DNA from: an uncultured Prevotellaceae bacterium
GTDB taxonomy: Bacteria; Bacteroidota; Bacteroidia; Bacteroidales; Bacteroidaceae
Direction: 5' to 3'
DNA: 64,000 bases
Assembly: GCA_900318995.1 (NCBI GenBank)
Contig: ONMR01000011.1
Coordinates: 62,001-126,000 of the forward strand
Of this stretch, positions 38,338-47,597 are shown in pieces. The position numbers and the translations under genes are program-made. The notes under the pieces were generated by a model that had not been told where the DNA came from, did no database searches, and worked only from the letters and a program-made list of their open reading frames with translations. Positions within the stretch are counted from its first letter, which is position 1, and the number at the start of each line of letters is the position of its first letter.

Positions 38338-38373
38338 AAATCTCTGCGAAAAATAGGTTTTTTGCAGAGATTT
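38338..38373 (+). terminator. mgtE terminator
   Basis: A 10-bp stem AAATCTCTGC/GCAGAGATTT extended inward by A/T pairs, with a T-rich stretch after it, 30 bases beyond the mgtE stop. Confidence 0.85.
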
Positions 38374-38411
38374 GCTTTTATTTGCATCTTTTGGAATTAA
38401 TAACCGAGATT

Positions 38412-40142
38412 ATGAGTGAAGAATTGAATAAGGAGATAACCCCGGAGCAGGTTGAGGAGGTGGCAGTTAAAGCAGTTACCCGTGAAGATATCATAGCAAG
38501 GCTACAAGAGATTGTAGGCGATATATCAATAGCAAAACGTCCGGAACTGGAGTCGCTTAAGCAGTCATTCTACAAGTTGCAGCGTACCGCTCAGGAGGAG
38601 CAGGTGGCAGCATTTGTGGCAGGTGGAGGCACTGCCGAGGAGTTCAAACCGGAAACTGATCCACTTGAGGAGCAGTTCCGTAAACTCATGAACATAATCA
38701 AGGAGAAAAAGGCTGCCGCACAGGAGGCTCTTGAGATAGTCCAGAAGGAGAACTACAAGAAGAAACTTGAGTTGTTGGACCGTTTCAAGGCACTTATTGA
38801 AAAGGCTAATACTGAAGGCGCATCATATAATGAATTCAAGTCTCTGCTTCAGGAGTGGAAGGATATCAAGGAGGTTCCTGCCGATAAGGCCAATGAGCTT
38901 TGGAAGGCTTATCAGCAGTACGCCGAGCAGTTCTATGACATACAGAAACTCAACAACGAGTTCCGTGAGTATGATTTCAAGAAAAACATGGAGGCCAAGA
39001 TAGCCATCTGCGAGGAGGCCGAGAAACTGGCCGATGACCCAGATATAGTAGGCGCCTTCCGTAAACTTCAGAAACTGCATCAGGATTATCGTGAGACAGG
39101 TCCTGTATCAAAGGAGTCCCGCGAGGAGATATGGAACCGTTTCAAGACTGCATCGACCGTTATTAACAAGCGTCACCAGCAGCACTTTGAGCAGCTAAAG
39201 GAGAAAGAGAAGGAGAATCTGGACCAGAAGACCGTTATCTGTGAGTTGCTTGAGGGTATAGAGTATGATAAACTGACCACTTTCCAGAGTTGGAACGACA
39301 AGACCCAGGAGGTGCTTGCCCTGCAGAAGAAGTGGAGAGATATAGGATTTGCCCCTGCCAAGCAGAACCAGAAGATATTTGAGCGTTTCCGTGCTGCGTG
39401 CGATGCATTCTTTAGCCGTAAGGGTGAGTTCTTTAAGCAGGCCAAGAGTGACATGACCGCAAATCTGGAAAAGAAAACCGCTCTTTGTGAGCAGGCCGAG
39501 GCACTCAAGGACAGCACTGACTGGAAGGAGACCGCCGATAAGCTAGCCGAACTTCAGAAGCAGTGGCGTGAGATAGGTCCGGTTCAGAAAAAATACACCA
39601 ATTCCATCTGGAAGCGCTTTATTGGCGCCTGTGACTATTTCTACGAGCAGCGCGATAAGAATACCTCGTCAAAGAAACGTGAGGAGAACGCTAATCTTGC
39701 AGCCAAGAAGGATATACTGGCCAAACTCAAAGAATTTGATGCCCGGAACCTTTCAGATGATGATATCCAATCCATCCAGCAACTTGTTGATGAATGGAAC
39801 GGCATAGGATTCGTACCTTTCAAGGTCAAGGATAAGATAACCTCTGAATTCAAGGCTGTAATGGAGACTTTTGGCGGAGTGGTAAGGACCGGACGCGGCC
39901 GTCAGCCGCAGCGCGGAGGTGCTGCCCGTGAGGGTGGGTCACCTCGAGAACGCCTGCAGCGCCAGTATGAGGCCAAGAAGAGTGAGATACAGACCTATGA
40001 GAACAATCTGGGATTCATGAACGCCTCAAGCAAGGCCGGCAACGGATTTGTTGATGCAATCAAAGCCAAGATTGAAACTCTCAAACAGGAGGCCGATGAT
40101 CTGCTCGCCCAGATAAAGGCGCTTGACGTTGAAGAGGAATAA
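38412..40142 (+). CDS. DUF349 repeat protein
   Basis: 576 residues from the ATG at 38412 (an in-frame TTG at 38382 is less likely). Long alpha-helical, highly charged; about five DUF349 units of roughly 70 residues can be seen, each with a W-K-x-I/W-R-x-I-G pattern (for example LQKKWRDIGFAPAKQNQ, LQKQWREIGPVQKKYTN). No signal peptide. The molecular role of DUF349 proteins is not settled. An Arg/Gly-rich patch (RGRQPQRGG) lies near residue 500. It is a single-gene unit between the mgtE terminator and the repeat region. Confidence 0.92.
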   Translation: MSEELNKEITPEQVEEVAVKAVTREDIIARLQEIVGDISIAKRPELESLKQSFYKLQRTAQEEQVAAFVAGGGTAEEFKPETDPLEEQFRKLMNIIKEKKAAAQEALEIVQKENYKKKLELLDRFKALIEKANTEGASYNEFKSLLQEWKDIKEVPADKANELWKAYQQYAEQFYDIQKLNNEFREYDFKKNMEAKIAICEEAEKLADDPDIVGAFRKLQKLHQDYRETGPVSKESREEIWNRFKTASTVINKRHQQHFEQLKEKEKENLDQKTVICELLEGIEYDKLTTFQSWNDKTQEVLALQKKWRDIGFAPAKQNQKIFERFRAACDAFFSRKGEFFKQAKSDMTANLEKKTALCEQAEALKDSTDWKETADKLAELQKQWREIGPVQKKYTNSIWKRFIGACDYFYEQRDKNTSSKKREENANLAAKKDILAKLKEFDARNLSDDDIQSIQQLVDEWNGIGFVPFKVKDKITSEFKAVMETFGGVVRTGRGRQPQRGGAAREGGSPRERLQRQYEAKKSEIQTYENNLGFMNASSKAGNGFVDAIKAKIETLKQEADDLLAQIKALDVEEE

Positions 40143-40212
40143 AGAATTCAATCGTAATTAGCGGTTCTGCATAGGCATGCAAAGAAGACTGTTACATAAA
40201 TTGTTTTCTTTG

Positions 40213-40388
40213 TTCAGGCAGACTACAAGCAGTATAAACCCATTACCTCAGACAGCCTCATTCTCACCGCAACCAGCTATTACGGTACGCATCGCAAGAA
40301 ACCTCAGACAGCCTCATTCTCACCGCAACCAGCTATTACGGTACGCATCGCAAGAACTACCGCTCCGCAATGGCATGGTACTCACAGG
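40213..40388 (+). repeat. dispersed repeat copy B with 56-bp exact tandem duplication
   Basis: Matches copy A (33731-33850, opposite strand). Units 40245-40300 and 40301-40356 are identical, 56 bases each. As 56 is not a multiple of three, the duplication breaks the TPR reading frame. Confidence 0.95.
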
Positions 40389-40440
40389 CGTGACTCGCTA
40401 CAATGACGGCTCAATGCGCACAGAGAAGAAACTATTCTAG
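40213..40440 (+). pseudogene. chimeric gene remnant: TPR fragment joined to a secreted-protein tail
   Basis: The first 176 bases are the TPR fragment with its duplication. From about 40389 the sequence is instead the 3' end of a secreted-protein gene: read from 40374 it gives NGMVLTGVTRYNDGS then MRTEKKLF and a stop at 40438-40440, close to the tail of the broken paralogue at 32945 (VITRYRDGS, REKKLF). The TPR frame stops at 40388-40390. So two unrelated gene ends are joined here, and no functional product is expected. Confidence 0.75.
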
Positions 40441-40470
40441 AACATAACAGGATCGTTTCCCTGTGTCGTA

Positions 40471-40505
40471 AAAAAAGAGAGGCGCAAGTTGCGTCTCTCT
40501 TTTTT
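40471..40505. terminator. bidirectional terminator beside tRNA-Gln
   Basis: A 16-bp stem (40471-40486 with 40490-40505, one G-T pair) with a 3-base loop, A-rich on the left and T-rich on the right. On the minus strand it lies directly after tRNA-Gln. Confidence 0.88.
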
Positions 40506-40506
40506 G

Positions 40507-40577
40507 CTGGGCTACCCGGACTCGAACCAGGAAAGGCAGGACCAGAATCTGCAGTGTTACCATTACACCATAGCCCA
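40507..40577 (-). tRNA. tRNA-Gln (CTG)
   Basis: 71 bases with a cloverleaf: acceptor TGGGCTA/TAGCCCA, D arm with AATGGT, anticodon loop TTCTGGT giving CTG, T loop GGTTCGAGTCC. The CCA end is not encoded. A promoter box lies about 20 bases upstream. Confidence 0.95.
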
Positions 40578-40598
40578 GTATTCTGCTCAAAAGCGGTG

Positions 40599-40606
40599 CA
40601 AAGATA
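40599..40606 (-). promoter_or_regulatory. tRNA-Gln -7 promoter box
   Basis: Minus-strand TATCTTTG, a full TAnnTTTG match, with a TTG 18 bases further upstream. Predicted start is about 17 bases before the tRNA. Confidence 0.7.
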
Positions 40607-40620
40607 CATCTTTTTTATGT

Positions 40621-40651
40621 AACACAAATTTTTTGGCACATTTTTTGTGTT
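40621..40651. repeat. short inverted repeat between tRNA-Gln and rsfS
   Basis: AACACAAA (40621-40628) and TTTGTGTT (40644-40651) with a 15-base gap. It lies between the divergent promoter boxes at 40599 and 40679, overlapping the possible -33 position of the tRNA promoter. Confidence 0.6.
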
Positions 40652-40678
40652 ACTACATTCTGAAAAGTTTCAGTTTAT

Positions 40679-40686
40679 TATTTTTG
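40679..40686 (+). promoter_or_regulatory. rsfS -7 promoter box
   Basis: TATTTTTG fits TAnnTTTG, 30 bases before the rsfS ATG at 40716. No clear -33 element. Confidence 0.55.
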
Positions 40687-40715
40687 CAATTAAGAACATA
40701 TACAAAACCAACTGA

Positions 40716-41084
40716 ATGGCTAAAAAGAAAAAGAGGGAAAGTATTATAGAGAGTATAATAGAAGGTATTCAGGAGCGTAAGGGAGAAGGCATCACGGTTG
40801 TGGATCTGACCGGAATCGAAGACACCGTCTGCCGCTATTTTGTAATCTGCCAGGGAGGCACGCCCAATCAGACATTGGCTATTGAAGACTCTATCCGCGA
40901 GACAGTACGGATAAAGGAGAACCGCAAGCCTGACTATGTAGAGGGAACCCGTTATGCGCATTGGATTGCAATGGATTACGGCGATGTGATGGTTCACATC
41001 TTTATACCGGAACTGCGCAGTTTCTATGACCTGGAACATCTCTGGGCCGATGCCGTAACCGAGCAGATTCCTGACCTTGCATGA
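40716..41084 (+). CDS. rsfS: ribosome silencing factor RsfS
   Basis: 122 residues, with a Lys-rich start, VVDLTGIEDTVCRYFVICQG and DYGDVMVHIFIPELRSFYDLEHLW typical of the RsfS/YbeB family. It binds L14 and blocks 30S-50S joining when nutrients are scarce. It is followed 39 bases later by ftsH, the usual order rsfS-ftsH-cdsA in Bacteroidales. Confidence 0.96.
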   Translation: MAKKKKRESIIESIIEGIQERKGEGITVVDLTGIEDTVCRYFVICQGGTPNQTLAIEDSIRETVRIKENRKPDYVEGTRYAHWIAMDYGDVMVHIFIPELRSFYDLEHLWADAVTEQIPDLA

Positions 41085-41123
41085 CACCTTGACATAAACA
41101 GAACTGACATTACCATCAGCAAT

Positions 41124-43097
41124 ATGGCAGACAACAATAACAACAGACAAAACAAGCAGAACAACGGTTTCAGGATAACATCCATACTGTATATTCTACT
41201 GTTCATAGGGTTCGGCTACATCCTGTTCAAGGATGACGGCACAGAGCTTAACGGCACCGCCACATACACCGAATTCAAGGAGTATATGGAAAAAGGTTAT
41301 GTTAGCGATCTGGTTATTTATTCCAACATGAACACCATGGACATGTACATTAAGCCCGATTCGGCCAGGTACGTGTTTGGAGACCGCGCTATTGCACAGC
41401 CTCTGGCCAAGCCGATGCTGGCAGTAGGAGTTGGCTCTCTGGATAACCTCCAGGAGTTTATTGACCAGGCCGAAGAGAACGGTGCATTTACAGGTAAGGT
41501 TGAGTACCGTAAGCGCTCACATACATTCACAGACATACTTATAAGCGTATTCCCGTTTGTGCTCATAATTGCATTCTGGATACTGATAACCAGACGTATG
41601 AATGGAGGAGCCGCAGGCGGCGGCGGAGTATTCAGTGTGGGCAAATCAAAGGCACGCGTATATGAAAAGGGACAGTCTGACCGCGTGACATTCAAGGATG
41701 TGGCCGGACAGGCCGAGGCCAAGACCGAGGTGGAGGAGATTGTGGAATTTCTCAAGAACCCCAAGAAATACACCGACCTGGGAGGAAAGATACCCAAGGG
41801 AGCCCTGCTGGTAGGTCCTCCGGGAACCGGTAAGACACTTTTGGCCAAAGCTGTCGCCGGCGAGGCTGATGTGCCGTTCTTCTCACTCTCAGGCTCTGAC
41901 TTTGTGGAGATGTTTGTAGGCGTGGGTGCATCAAGGGTTCGTGACCTGTTCCGTCAGGCTAAGGAAAAATCGCCCTGCATCATATTCATCGATGAGATAG
42001 ACGCTGTAGGCCGGGCCCGCGGCAAGAACCCCGCTATGGGAGGCAACGATGAGCGTGAGAATACTCTCAACCAGCTGCTCACCGAGATGGACGGATTCGG
42101 CACCAACAGCGGTGTGATTATACTTGCTGCCACCAACCGCGTGGACATTCTGGATAAGGCATTGCTGCGTGCCGGGCGTTTTGACCGCCAGATACATCTG
42201 GACCTGCCAGACCTGAATGAGCGCAAGGCCGTATTTGGAGTTCATCTGCGCAACATCAAGCTGAGCAAGGATGTTGATGTGGATCTGCTGGCCCGCCAGA
42301 CCCCGGGATTCTCGGGCGCCGATATTGCCAATGTCTGCAACGAGGCTGCGCTGATTGCAGCCCGCCACAACAAGAAGAAGGTTGAGAAGGATGATTTCCT
42401 GGCAGCTGTTGACCGCATTGTAGGCGGTCTTGAAAAGAAAACCAAGGTGCTTACTGCCGAAGAGAAACGTACTATAGCTCTCCATGAGGCCGGTCACGCA
42501 ACCCTTTCGTGGTTCCTTGAATATGCCAACCCGCTCATCAAGGTTACCATAGTACCGCGCGGGCGGGCATTGGGCGCAGCCTGGTATCTTCCCGAAGAAC
42601 GCCAGATTACCACAAAGGAGCAGATGCTTGACGAGATGTGCGCCACTTTGGGCGGACGTGCGGCCGAGGAGTTGTTTACAGGTCACATATCCACTGGAGC
42701 CATGAATGACCTGGAGCGTGTAACCAAGCAGGCATACGGTATGATAGCCTACGCCGGCATGAGCGACAAGCTGGCCAACCTGTGTTACTACAGCAGTACC
42801 GATGAGTACGCATTCCAGAAGCCCTACTCTGACCAGACCGCCCAGCTTATCGACCAAGAGGTAAAGGCTATGATTGCACAGCAATACGAGCGAGGCAAGA
42901 AGATCCTGCTTGAGCATGAAGAGGGCCACCATCAGCTGGCCCAGCTGCTTATAGAGCGCGAGGTCATAATGGCCGAAGATGTTGAGAAAATATTCGGCAA
43001 GCGTCCGTGGGCATCCCGTAGCGAGGAGATACTGGAGGAAGAGAGCAAGGATGACAATGCACCCGTTGTTGAGAATAAAGATAAGGTTGAACCCTAA
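41124..43097 (+). CDS. ftsH: ATP-dependent zinc metalloprotease FtsH
   Basis: 657 residues. Two membrane helices (about 17-33 and 134-152) flank a periplasmic domain; AAA core with Walker A GPPGTGKT and Walker [13 protein letters not shown] region [10 protein letters not shown]; zinc site HEAGH with a further Asp downstream. Degrades unfolded and regulatory membrane proteins, and in many bacteria balances lipid A synthesis. Preceded by rsfS, followed after 12 bases by cdsA. The Asn/Gln-rich start is common in the group. Confidence 0.98.
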   Translation: MADNNNNRQNKQNNGFRITSILYILLFIGFGYILFKDDGTELNGTATYTEFKEYMEKGYVSDLVIYSNMNTMDMYIKPDSARYVFGDRAIAQPLAKPMLAVGVGSLDNLQEFIDQAEENGAFTGKVEYRKRSHTFTDILISVFPFVLIIAFWILITRRMNGGAAGGGGVFSVGKSKARVYEKGQSDRVTFKDVAGQAEAKTEVEEIVEFLKNPKKYTDLGGKIPKGALLVGPPGTGKTLLAKAVAGEADVPFFSLSGSDFVEMFVGVGASRVRDLFRQAKEKSPCIIFIDEIDAVGRARGKNPAMGGNDERENTLNQLLTEMDGFGTNSGVIILAATNRVDILDKALLRAGRFDRQIHLDLPDLNERKAVFGVHLRNIKLSKDVDVDLLARQTPGFSGADIANVCNEAALIAARHNKKKVEKDDFLAAVDRIVGGLEKKTKVLTAEEKRTIALHEAGHATLSWFLEYANPLIKVTIVPRGRALGAAWYLPEERQITTKEQMLDEMCATLGGRAAEELFTGHISTGAMNDLERVTKQAYGMIAYAGMSDKLANLCYYSSTDEYAFQKPYSDQTAQLIDQEVKAMIAQQYERGKKILLEHEEGHHQLAQLLIEREVIMAEDVEKIFGKRPWASRSEEILEEESKDDNAPVVENKDKVEP

Positions 43098-43109
43098 ATA
43101 ACAATTGGA

Positions 43110-43952
43110 ATGAACTTTCTGATAAGGACTATAACTGCGCTGGTATTTGCATCGGTAATGCTGTTCTGCATACTAAGGGGAGCACCTTGGTTTGTGGGAC
43201 TGTTTGGAGTGTGCACCATTCTGACTACAATTGAGTATACCGGACTGGCCAACAGGTTCAAGGAGTCAAATGCAAGCCGCCTTTGGGCTACGGTGGCTGC
43301 ATTCACGTTCTATGCCGCCATAGTTGGGCTTTCGGTCATGCAAAGCAGCGCCGTACTGTTCCTTCCTTTCATATTCACTCTTATTGTGATCATGATACGG
43401 GAGCTCTATTTCAAGAAGCCAAGCCCTATCAACGACTGGGTTCACACCTTGTTCCCTGTAATTTATATAGCTCTGCCCTATGCCCTGACATCAATGCTTG
43501 CATTTGATACAATGGGTCCCGGAACCGGATACAGTCCTACCATTCCGCTAACCCTTTTCATATTCCTGTGGTGTAACGACGTGGGTGCCTACTGCACCGG
43601 ATGCACCATCGGAAAGCACAAGCTGTTTGAAAGGATTTCGCCCAAAAAGACATGGGAGGGATCTATAGGCGGAGCCGTGCTGACCATGATTGCGGCATTC
43701 CTGCTGCACCGTTTCCTGCCTGACATGTACGCATTCATGCCGGTATGGGTATGGATGGGCATGGCCCTGGTGGTAGTGGTGTTCGGAACATGGGGTGACC
43801 TGATTGAGTCACTTATGAAACGTGAGATGGGGATAAAGGATTCAGGAAAGATTCTACCCGGACACGGAGGAATGCTGGACCGTTTTGACAGTGCCCTCCT
43901 GGCCATTCCTGCCACGGTGGTCTATTTCAGTTTATTAGGCTTTTATATTTAA
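43110..43952 (+). CDS. cdsA: phosphatidate cytidylyltransferase
   Basis: 280 residues with about eight hydrophobic helices. The C-terminal signature is present in two pieces: SPKKTWEGSIGG and GDLIESLMKREMGIKDSG with LPGHGGMLDRFDS. It makes CDP-diacylglycerol from CTP and phosphatidic acid at the inner membrane. It is downstream of ftsH; its last 18 bases overlap the 3' end of lpxB on the other strand. Confidence 0.97.
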   Translation: MNFLIRTITALVFASVMLFCILRGAPWFVGLFGVCTILTTIEYTGLANRFKESNASRLWATVAAFTFYAAIVGLSVMQSSAVLFLPFIFTLIVIMIRELYFKKPSPINDWVHTLFPVIYIALPYALTSMLAFDTMGPGTGYSPTIPLTLFIFLWCNDVGAYCTGCTIGKHKLFERISPKKTWEGSIGGAVLTMIAAFLLHRFLPDMYAFMPVWVWMGMALVVVVFGTWGDLIESLMKREMGIKDSGKILPGHGGMLDRFDSALLAIPATVVYFSLLGFYI

Positions 43953-45056
43953 CAGATTTATAATCTGTTCGGCAGCATGGTCGGGCGCTCCGGCCGGCCC
44001 CAGTATTGTTTTCATCTGTTTATAATTCTCTTTCTGCATTGCGCGTTCCAACGTATCAGAAAGCAACGGCAACAGATGCTTCCTGACGTTATCCGGATTC
44101 ATGTCATTACCCAACAGTTCCGGAACGACCTCAGAGAAGGATATCAGATTGACAAGCGACACAAAACGCACCTTGATGAACAGTTTCTTGAATATGGCGG
44201 CTGCCCAACCTGCAGGGACCTTGTAACATACCACCTGAGGCACATCAAAGAGTGCAGTTTCAAGAGTGGCCGTTCCGGATGTCACTAAGGCGGCGTGAGC
44301 TGACTCCAGCACGCCGAAAGTGTTTCCGTAAACTTTCTCTACATCCGTTGCCCCCGGAATAGAGTCATAGAATCCGGGGTCAATGCCAGGAGCGCATGCC
44401 AGGACAGGACGAATATTGTCAATATTGTTTATTGCTTCCAGCATGACAGGCAGATTCCGGCTTATCTCCTGACGGCGACTCCCCGCCAGCAAGGCAATGA
44501 TATGCCGGCCGTCATCGGCCAGGACCGGCTTGCGGTCATCCTCAAGGAGATATGAACTTATCTCATCAACCGTAGGATTACCTACATACCTGATAGCGTA
44601 ATTGAAGCGTCTGAAATATTCCACCTCAAACGGGAGTATGGAGAACATCTCGTCCACATATCTGCGTATCTTGTTTATTCTCCAGCTCTTCCATGCCCAC
44701 ACCTTGGGTGCTATATAGTAGTAAACAGGTATGCCCAACCTGTGTACTTTTTTCGCAATTGAAAGATTAAAGCCCGGATAATCCACCAGTATCACCGCAT
44801 CCGGCTTCCATTCAGATATATCCCTGAAACATAGGCTTGCCCCGCCAAGAATAGTGCCGAGATGTGTCAGTACCGGCCAGAAACCCATGTAGGCAAGTTC
44901 ACGGTAGTGCTTGACAAGAGTTGCGCCTGCCGCCTCCATCATATCCCCCCCGAAACAACGGAACCGCGCCGAGGCATCCCTCTTTGCTATAGACCTTATC
45001 AGATTGGAAGCATGCAGGTCTCCCGATGCCTCTCCAGCCACAAAATAGTACTTCAT
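43935..45056 (-). CDS. lpxB: lipid-A-disaccharide synthase
   Basis: 373 residues. The opening YFVAGEASGDLHASNLI and the motif YYIAPKVWAWKSWR are diagnostic for LpxB, which condenses UDP-diacyl-glucosamine with lipid X. AGSRRQEI and SGTATLETALFD form the nucleotide-sugar site. Peripheral inner-membrane enzyme. It converges with cdsA and diverges from parA. Confidence 0.97.
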   Translation of the reverse strand: MKYYFVAGEASGDLHASNLIRSIAKRDASARFRCFGGDMMEAAGATLVKHYRELAYMGFWPVLTHLGTILGGASLCFRDISEWKPDAVILVDYPGFNLSIAKKVHRLGIPVYYYIAPKVWAWKSWRINKIRRYVDEMFSILPFEVEYFRRFNYAIRYVGNPTVDEISSYLLEDDRKPVLADDGRHIIALLAGSRRQEISRNLPVMLEAINNIDNIRPVLACAPGIDPGFYDSIPGATDVEKVYGNTFGVLESAHAALVTSGTATLETALFDVPQVVCYKVPAGWAAAIFKKLFIKVRFVSLVNLISFSEVVPELLGNDMNPDNVRKHLLPLLSDTLERAMQKENYKQMKTILGPAGAPDHAAEQIINLLNIKA

Positions 45057-45075
45057 TCCGCTGTTTTAGAGATGT

Positions 45076-45083
45076 CAAAAATA
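45076..45083 (-). promoter_or_regulatory. lpxB -7 promoter box
   Basis: Minus-strand TATTTTTG fits TAnnTTTG, 19 bases before the ATG at 45056; a leader of about 15 bases. No -33 TTG seen. Confidence 0.55.
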
Positions 45084-45142
45084 GTATTTTTTTCCCATAT
45101 ACCGATTTTTTGCAGTAACTTCACACCCTAAAATAAAAACGC

Positions 45143-45910
45143 ATGGGAAAAATCATAGCTTTGGCCAATCAGAAAGGAGGCGTAGGTAAGACCACGACCA
45201 CAATCAACCTGGCCGCATCGCTTGCCACACTTGAGAAAAAGGTCCTGGTAGTTGATGCTGATCCTCAGGCAAACGCATCGTCCGGCCTGGGCATAGACAT
45301 CCAATCACTTGACTGTACCGTTTATGAGTGTCTGGTTAACGGCGTAAAGCCTCAGGATGCCATTCGCAAAACCAGTATTGACGGTCTCAACGTGATGCCT
45401 TCGCATATTGACCTGGTCGGTGCAGAGTTGGAACTGATGAACATGGAGAGTCGTGAAACCGTAATGAAGAAAATGCTTTCAGGAGTCAGGGATGAATACG
45501 ATTACATTCTGATTGACTGCTCTCCGTCACTGGGTCTTATCACGGTAAACTCTCTCACTGCAGCAGATTCCATAATCATTCCCGTGCAGTGTGAATATTT
45601 TGCACTGGAAGGTATCAGCAAACTGCTCAATACCATCCGCATCATCAAGACCAAGCTCAACCCCGCCCTTGACATAGAGGGGTTCCTGCTGACCATGTAT
45701 GATTCACGTCTGCGTCTGAGCAACCAGATATATGACGAAATAAAGAAGCACTTCCAGGAGCTTGTGTTTGAGACTATAATAGCACGTAACGTCAAGTTGA
45801 GCGAGGCCCCCAGCTATGGCCTGCCCGCTATTCTTTATGACGCTGATTCCAAAGGTGCCAAGAACTATCTGGCTCTGGCACAGGAAATATTGAAAAAGAA
45901 CTCAAAATGA
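45143..45910 (+). CDS. parA: chromosome partitioning ATPase ParA (Soj)
   Basis: 255 residues. Deviant Walker A KGGVGKTT near residue 11-18, DADPQANAS and [10 protein letters not shown] are typical of chromosomal ParA. It forms ATP-dependent dimers on the nucleoid that move ParB-parS complexes. Its stop overlaps the parB start by four bases. It heads a five-gene run that ends with the RelA/SpoT gene. I saw no clear TAnnTTTG box in the 86-base gap to lpxB. Confidence 0.97.
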   Translation: MGKIIALANQKGGVGKTTTTINLAASLATLEKKVLVVDADPQANASSGLGIDIQSLDCTVYECLVNGVKPQDAIRKTSIDGLNVMPSHIDLVGAELELMNMESRETVMKKMLSGVRDEYDYILIDCSPSLGLITVNSLTAADSIIIPVQCEYFALEGISKLLNTIRIIKTKLNPALDIEGFLLTMYDSRLRLSNQIYDEIKKHFQELVFETIIARNVKLSEAPSYGLPAILYDADSKGAKNYLALAQEILKKNSK

Positions 45911-46770
45911 CACTTCCAAAAAAATCGGCACTTGGCCGCGGCCTGGACGCCCTGATATCAACTGATCTTGTAAAGACCCAAGGGTCCTCTTCAATCAATG
46001 AGGTGCCGCTGGAGCAGATACATGCCAACCCTGACCAGCCCCGCCGCGATTTTGACCAGGAGAGCCTTGAAGAACTGGCAGAGTCCCTGCGCGAAATAGG
46101 CATAATCCAGCCTATCACCCTGCGCAAGATAAAAGAAGGTGACTATCAGATAATTGCAGGAGAGCGCCGTTTCCGCGCCGCCGGCATCGCCGGCCTCAAG
46201 ACCATACCTGCCTATATCCGTACAGCCGATGACGAGAATGTCATGGCTATGGCTCTGATTGAAAACATCCAGCGTGAAGACCTCAACTCCATGGAAGTGG
46301 CTCTGGCATGCCAGAACCTGCTTGAGGTATACAATATGACTCAGGAGCAGTTGAGTACACGCATAGGCAAGAAACGTGCCACCATAGCCAACTACATACG
46401 CTTGCTCAAATTGCCTGCCGAAATCCAGGTGGCTCTCAAGAACAGGCAGATTGACATGGGACATGCCCGTGCCCTGCTGGCTATCGACGATCCCATGAAA
46501 CAGTTGCAACTGTTCCACGAACTCACCAAATACGGATATTCCGTACGCATGGTAGAGGATAAAGCCCGTCAGATGAGCGAAGGCCGCCCCAAAACCAAAA
46601 AAGCAGCTGACAGCACTCTGGCACCGCTTGGAAGACAATTATCAAAATACCTGGGGGTTCCGGTAAAGCTGAAGAGCACAGCAGGAGGATCTGGCAGCAT
46701 AAACATATCATTCAGGGATGAGAATGAACTGGCCCGATTGATGCAATTGTTTGATACCCTTAAGAAATGA
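45907..46770 (+). CDS. parB: chromosome partitioning protein ParB
   Basis: 287 residues. N-terminal ParA-interacting end with [12 protein letters not shown], CTPase/clamp motifs including [12 protein letters not shown] and [14 protein letters not shown], then the helix-turn-helix ([20 protein letters not shown]) that reads parS, and a C-terminal dimer domain. No parS-like palindrome was noticed in the window. It overlaps both neighbours by four bases. Confidence 0.97.
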   Translation: MTLPKKSALGRGLDALISTDLVKTQGSSSINEVPLEQIHANPDQPRRDFDQESLEELAESLREIGIIQPITLRKIKEGDYQIIAGERRFRAAGIAGLKTIPAYIRTADDENVMAMALIENIQREDLNSMEVALACQNLLEVYNMTQEQLSTRIGKKRATIANYIRLLKLPAEIQVALKNRQIDMGHARALLAIDDPMKQLQLFHELTKYGYSVRMVEDKARQMSEGRPKTKKAADSTLAPLGRQLSKYLGVPVKLKSTAGGSGSINISFRDENELARLMQLFDTLKK

Positions 46771-47597
46771 CCCACCGTTCCGGATTGACAAAAGCCGCAC
46801 TTCTTACACTGATGGCACTCCTGACCGCCCTTCCGGTCCGGTCACAGACCAACGGTGGCATCAGGATGCGTCAGGATTCGGTACGTACAGCTCTGGTGGA
46901 CAGCATATACCGCTCATTGAATGACACTGCCAAATGGGAGCGTGAGATGGAATATGTCCGCAATCTCAGTTTTGATATGCCATCCGATTCGGACCTGTTG
47001 GCGCCACAGGTTGCCGATGATCTGCAAGGAGAGAAAAAACGCAATCGCGTCACCTGGAAGGAAAAGGAGGCCCGTGAATTAAAACAGATGCAACTCAACT
47101 CCACAGTATGGGAGCCGGAGCCGCGACTGGCTGTCTGGTTTTCGCTGCTGTTTCCGGGAGGCGGCCAGATTTACAACCGCAAGTTCTGGAAATTGCCGAT
47201 AGTTTACGGAGGATATGTGGGGTGCATCTATGCACTCACGTGGAACCAGTCTACCTATATGGACTACCAGAATGCATATGTAGACATAATGGACGATGAC
47301 CCTAACACTAAAAGTTATGAGGATTTCCTTCCGCCTCATTATGAGATTGACACCAGTATGGAAGATTGGTTGAAGGGCGTATTCAAGCAACGAAAGAACA
47401 AATACCGCCGTTACCGCGACCTTAGCATTTTCGCTTTTGCCGGTATGTACGCGATAGCTGCCATAGATGCATATGTTGACGCCGAGCTTTCGCACTTTGA
47501 CATCTCTCCGGATTTGAGTTTTAGAGTTGAACCCGATATTCTGATTGACCATAAGGGAACCCCGGCAGCGGGTTTCTCATTAGCGTTTAATTTCTGA
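46767..47597 (+). CDS. DUF5683-type envelope protein
   Basis: 276 residues. Signal peptide about 1-26 (ending PVRSQ). The stretch LFPGGGQIYNRKFWKLPIVYGG is typical of the DUF5683/P-loop-free membrane proteins found after parB in Bacteroidetes; two hydrophobic segments occur, about 150-170 and 222-240. The C-terminal end looks like a beta strand (GFSLAFNF). The function is unknown; the place in the operon suggests a link between chromosome partition and the envelope. Confidence 0.85.
   Translation: MTHRSGLTKAALLTLMALLTALPVRSQTNGGIRMRQDSVRTALVDSIYRSLNDTAKWEREMEYVRNLSFDMPSDSDLLAPQVADDLQGEKKRNRVTWKEKEARELKQMQLNSTVWEPEPRLAVWFSLLFPGGGQIYNRKFWKLPIVYGGYVGCIYALTWNQSTYMDYQNAYVDIMDDDPNTKSYEDFLPPHYEIDTSMEDWLKGVFKQRKNKYRRYRDLSIFAFAGMYAIAAIDAYVDAELSHFDISPDLSFRVEPDILIDHKGTPAAGFSLAFNF

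Noticed and set aside
41931..42932. 333-codon open frame opposite ftsH
   Set aside because: It is a shadow of the GC-biased ftsH codons; no start signals, no recognisable motifs, and ftsH is unmistakable.
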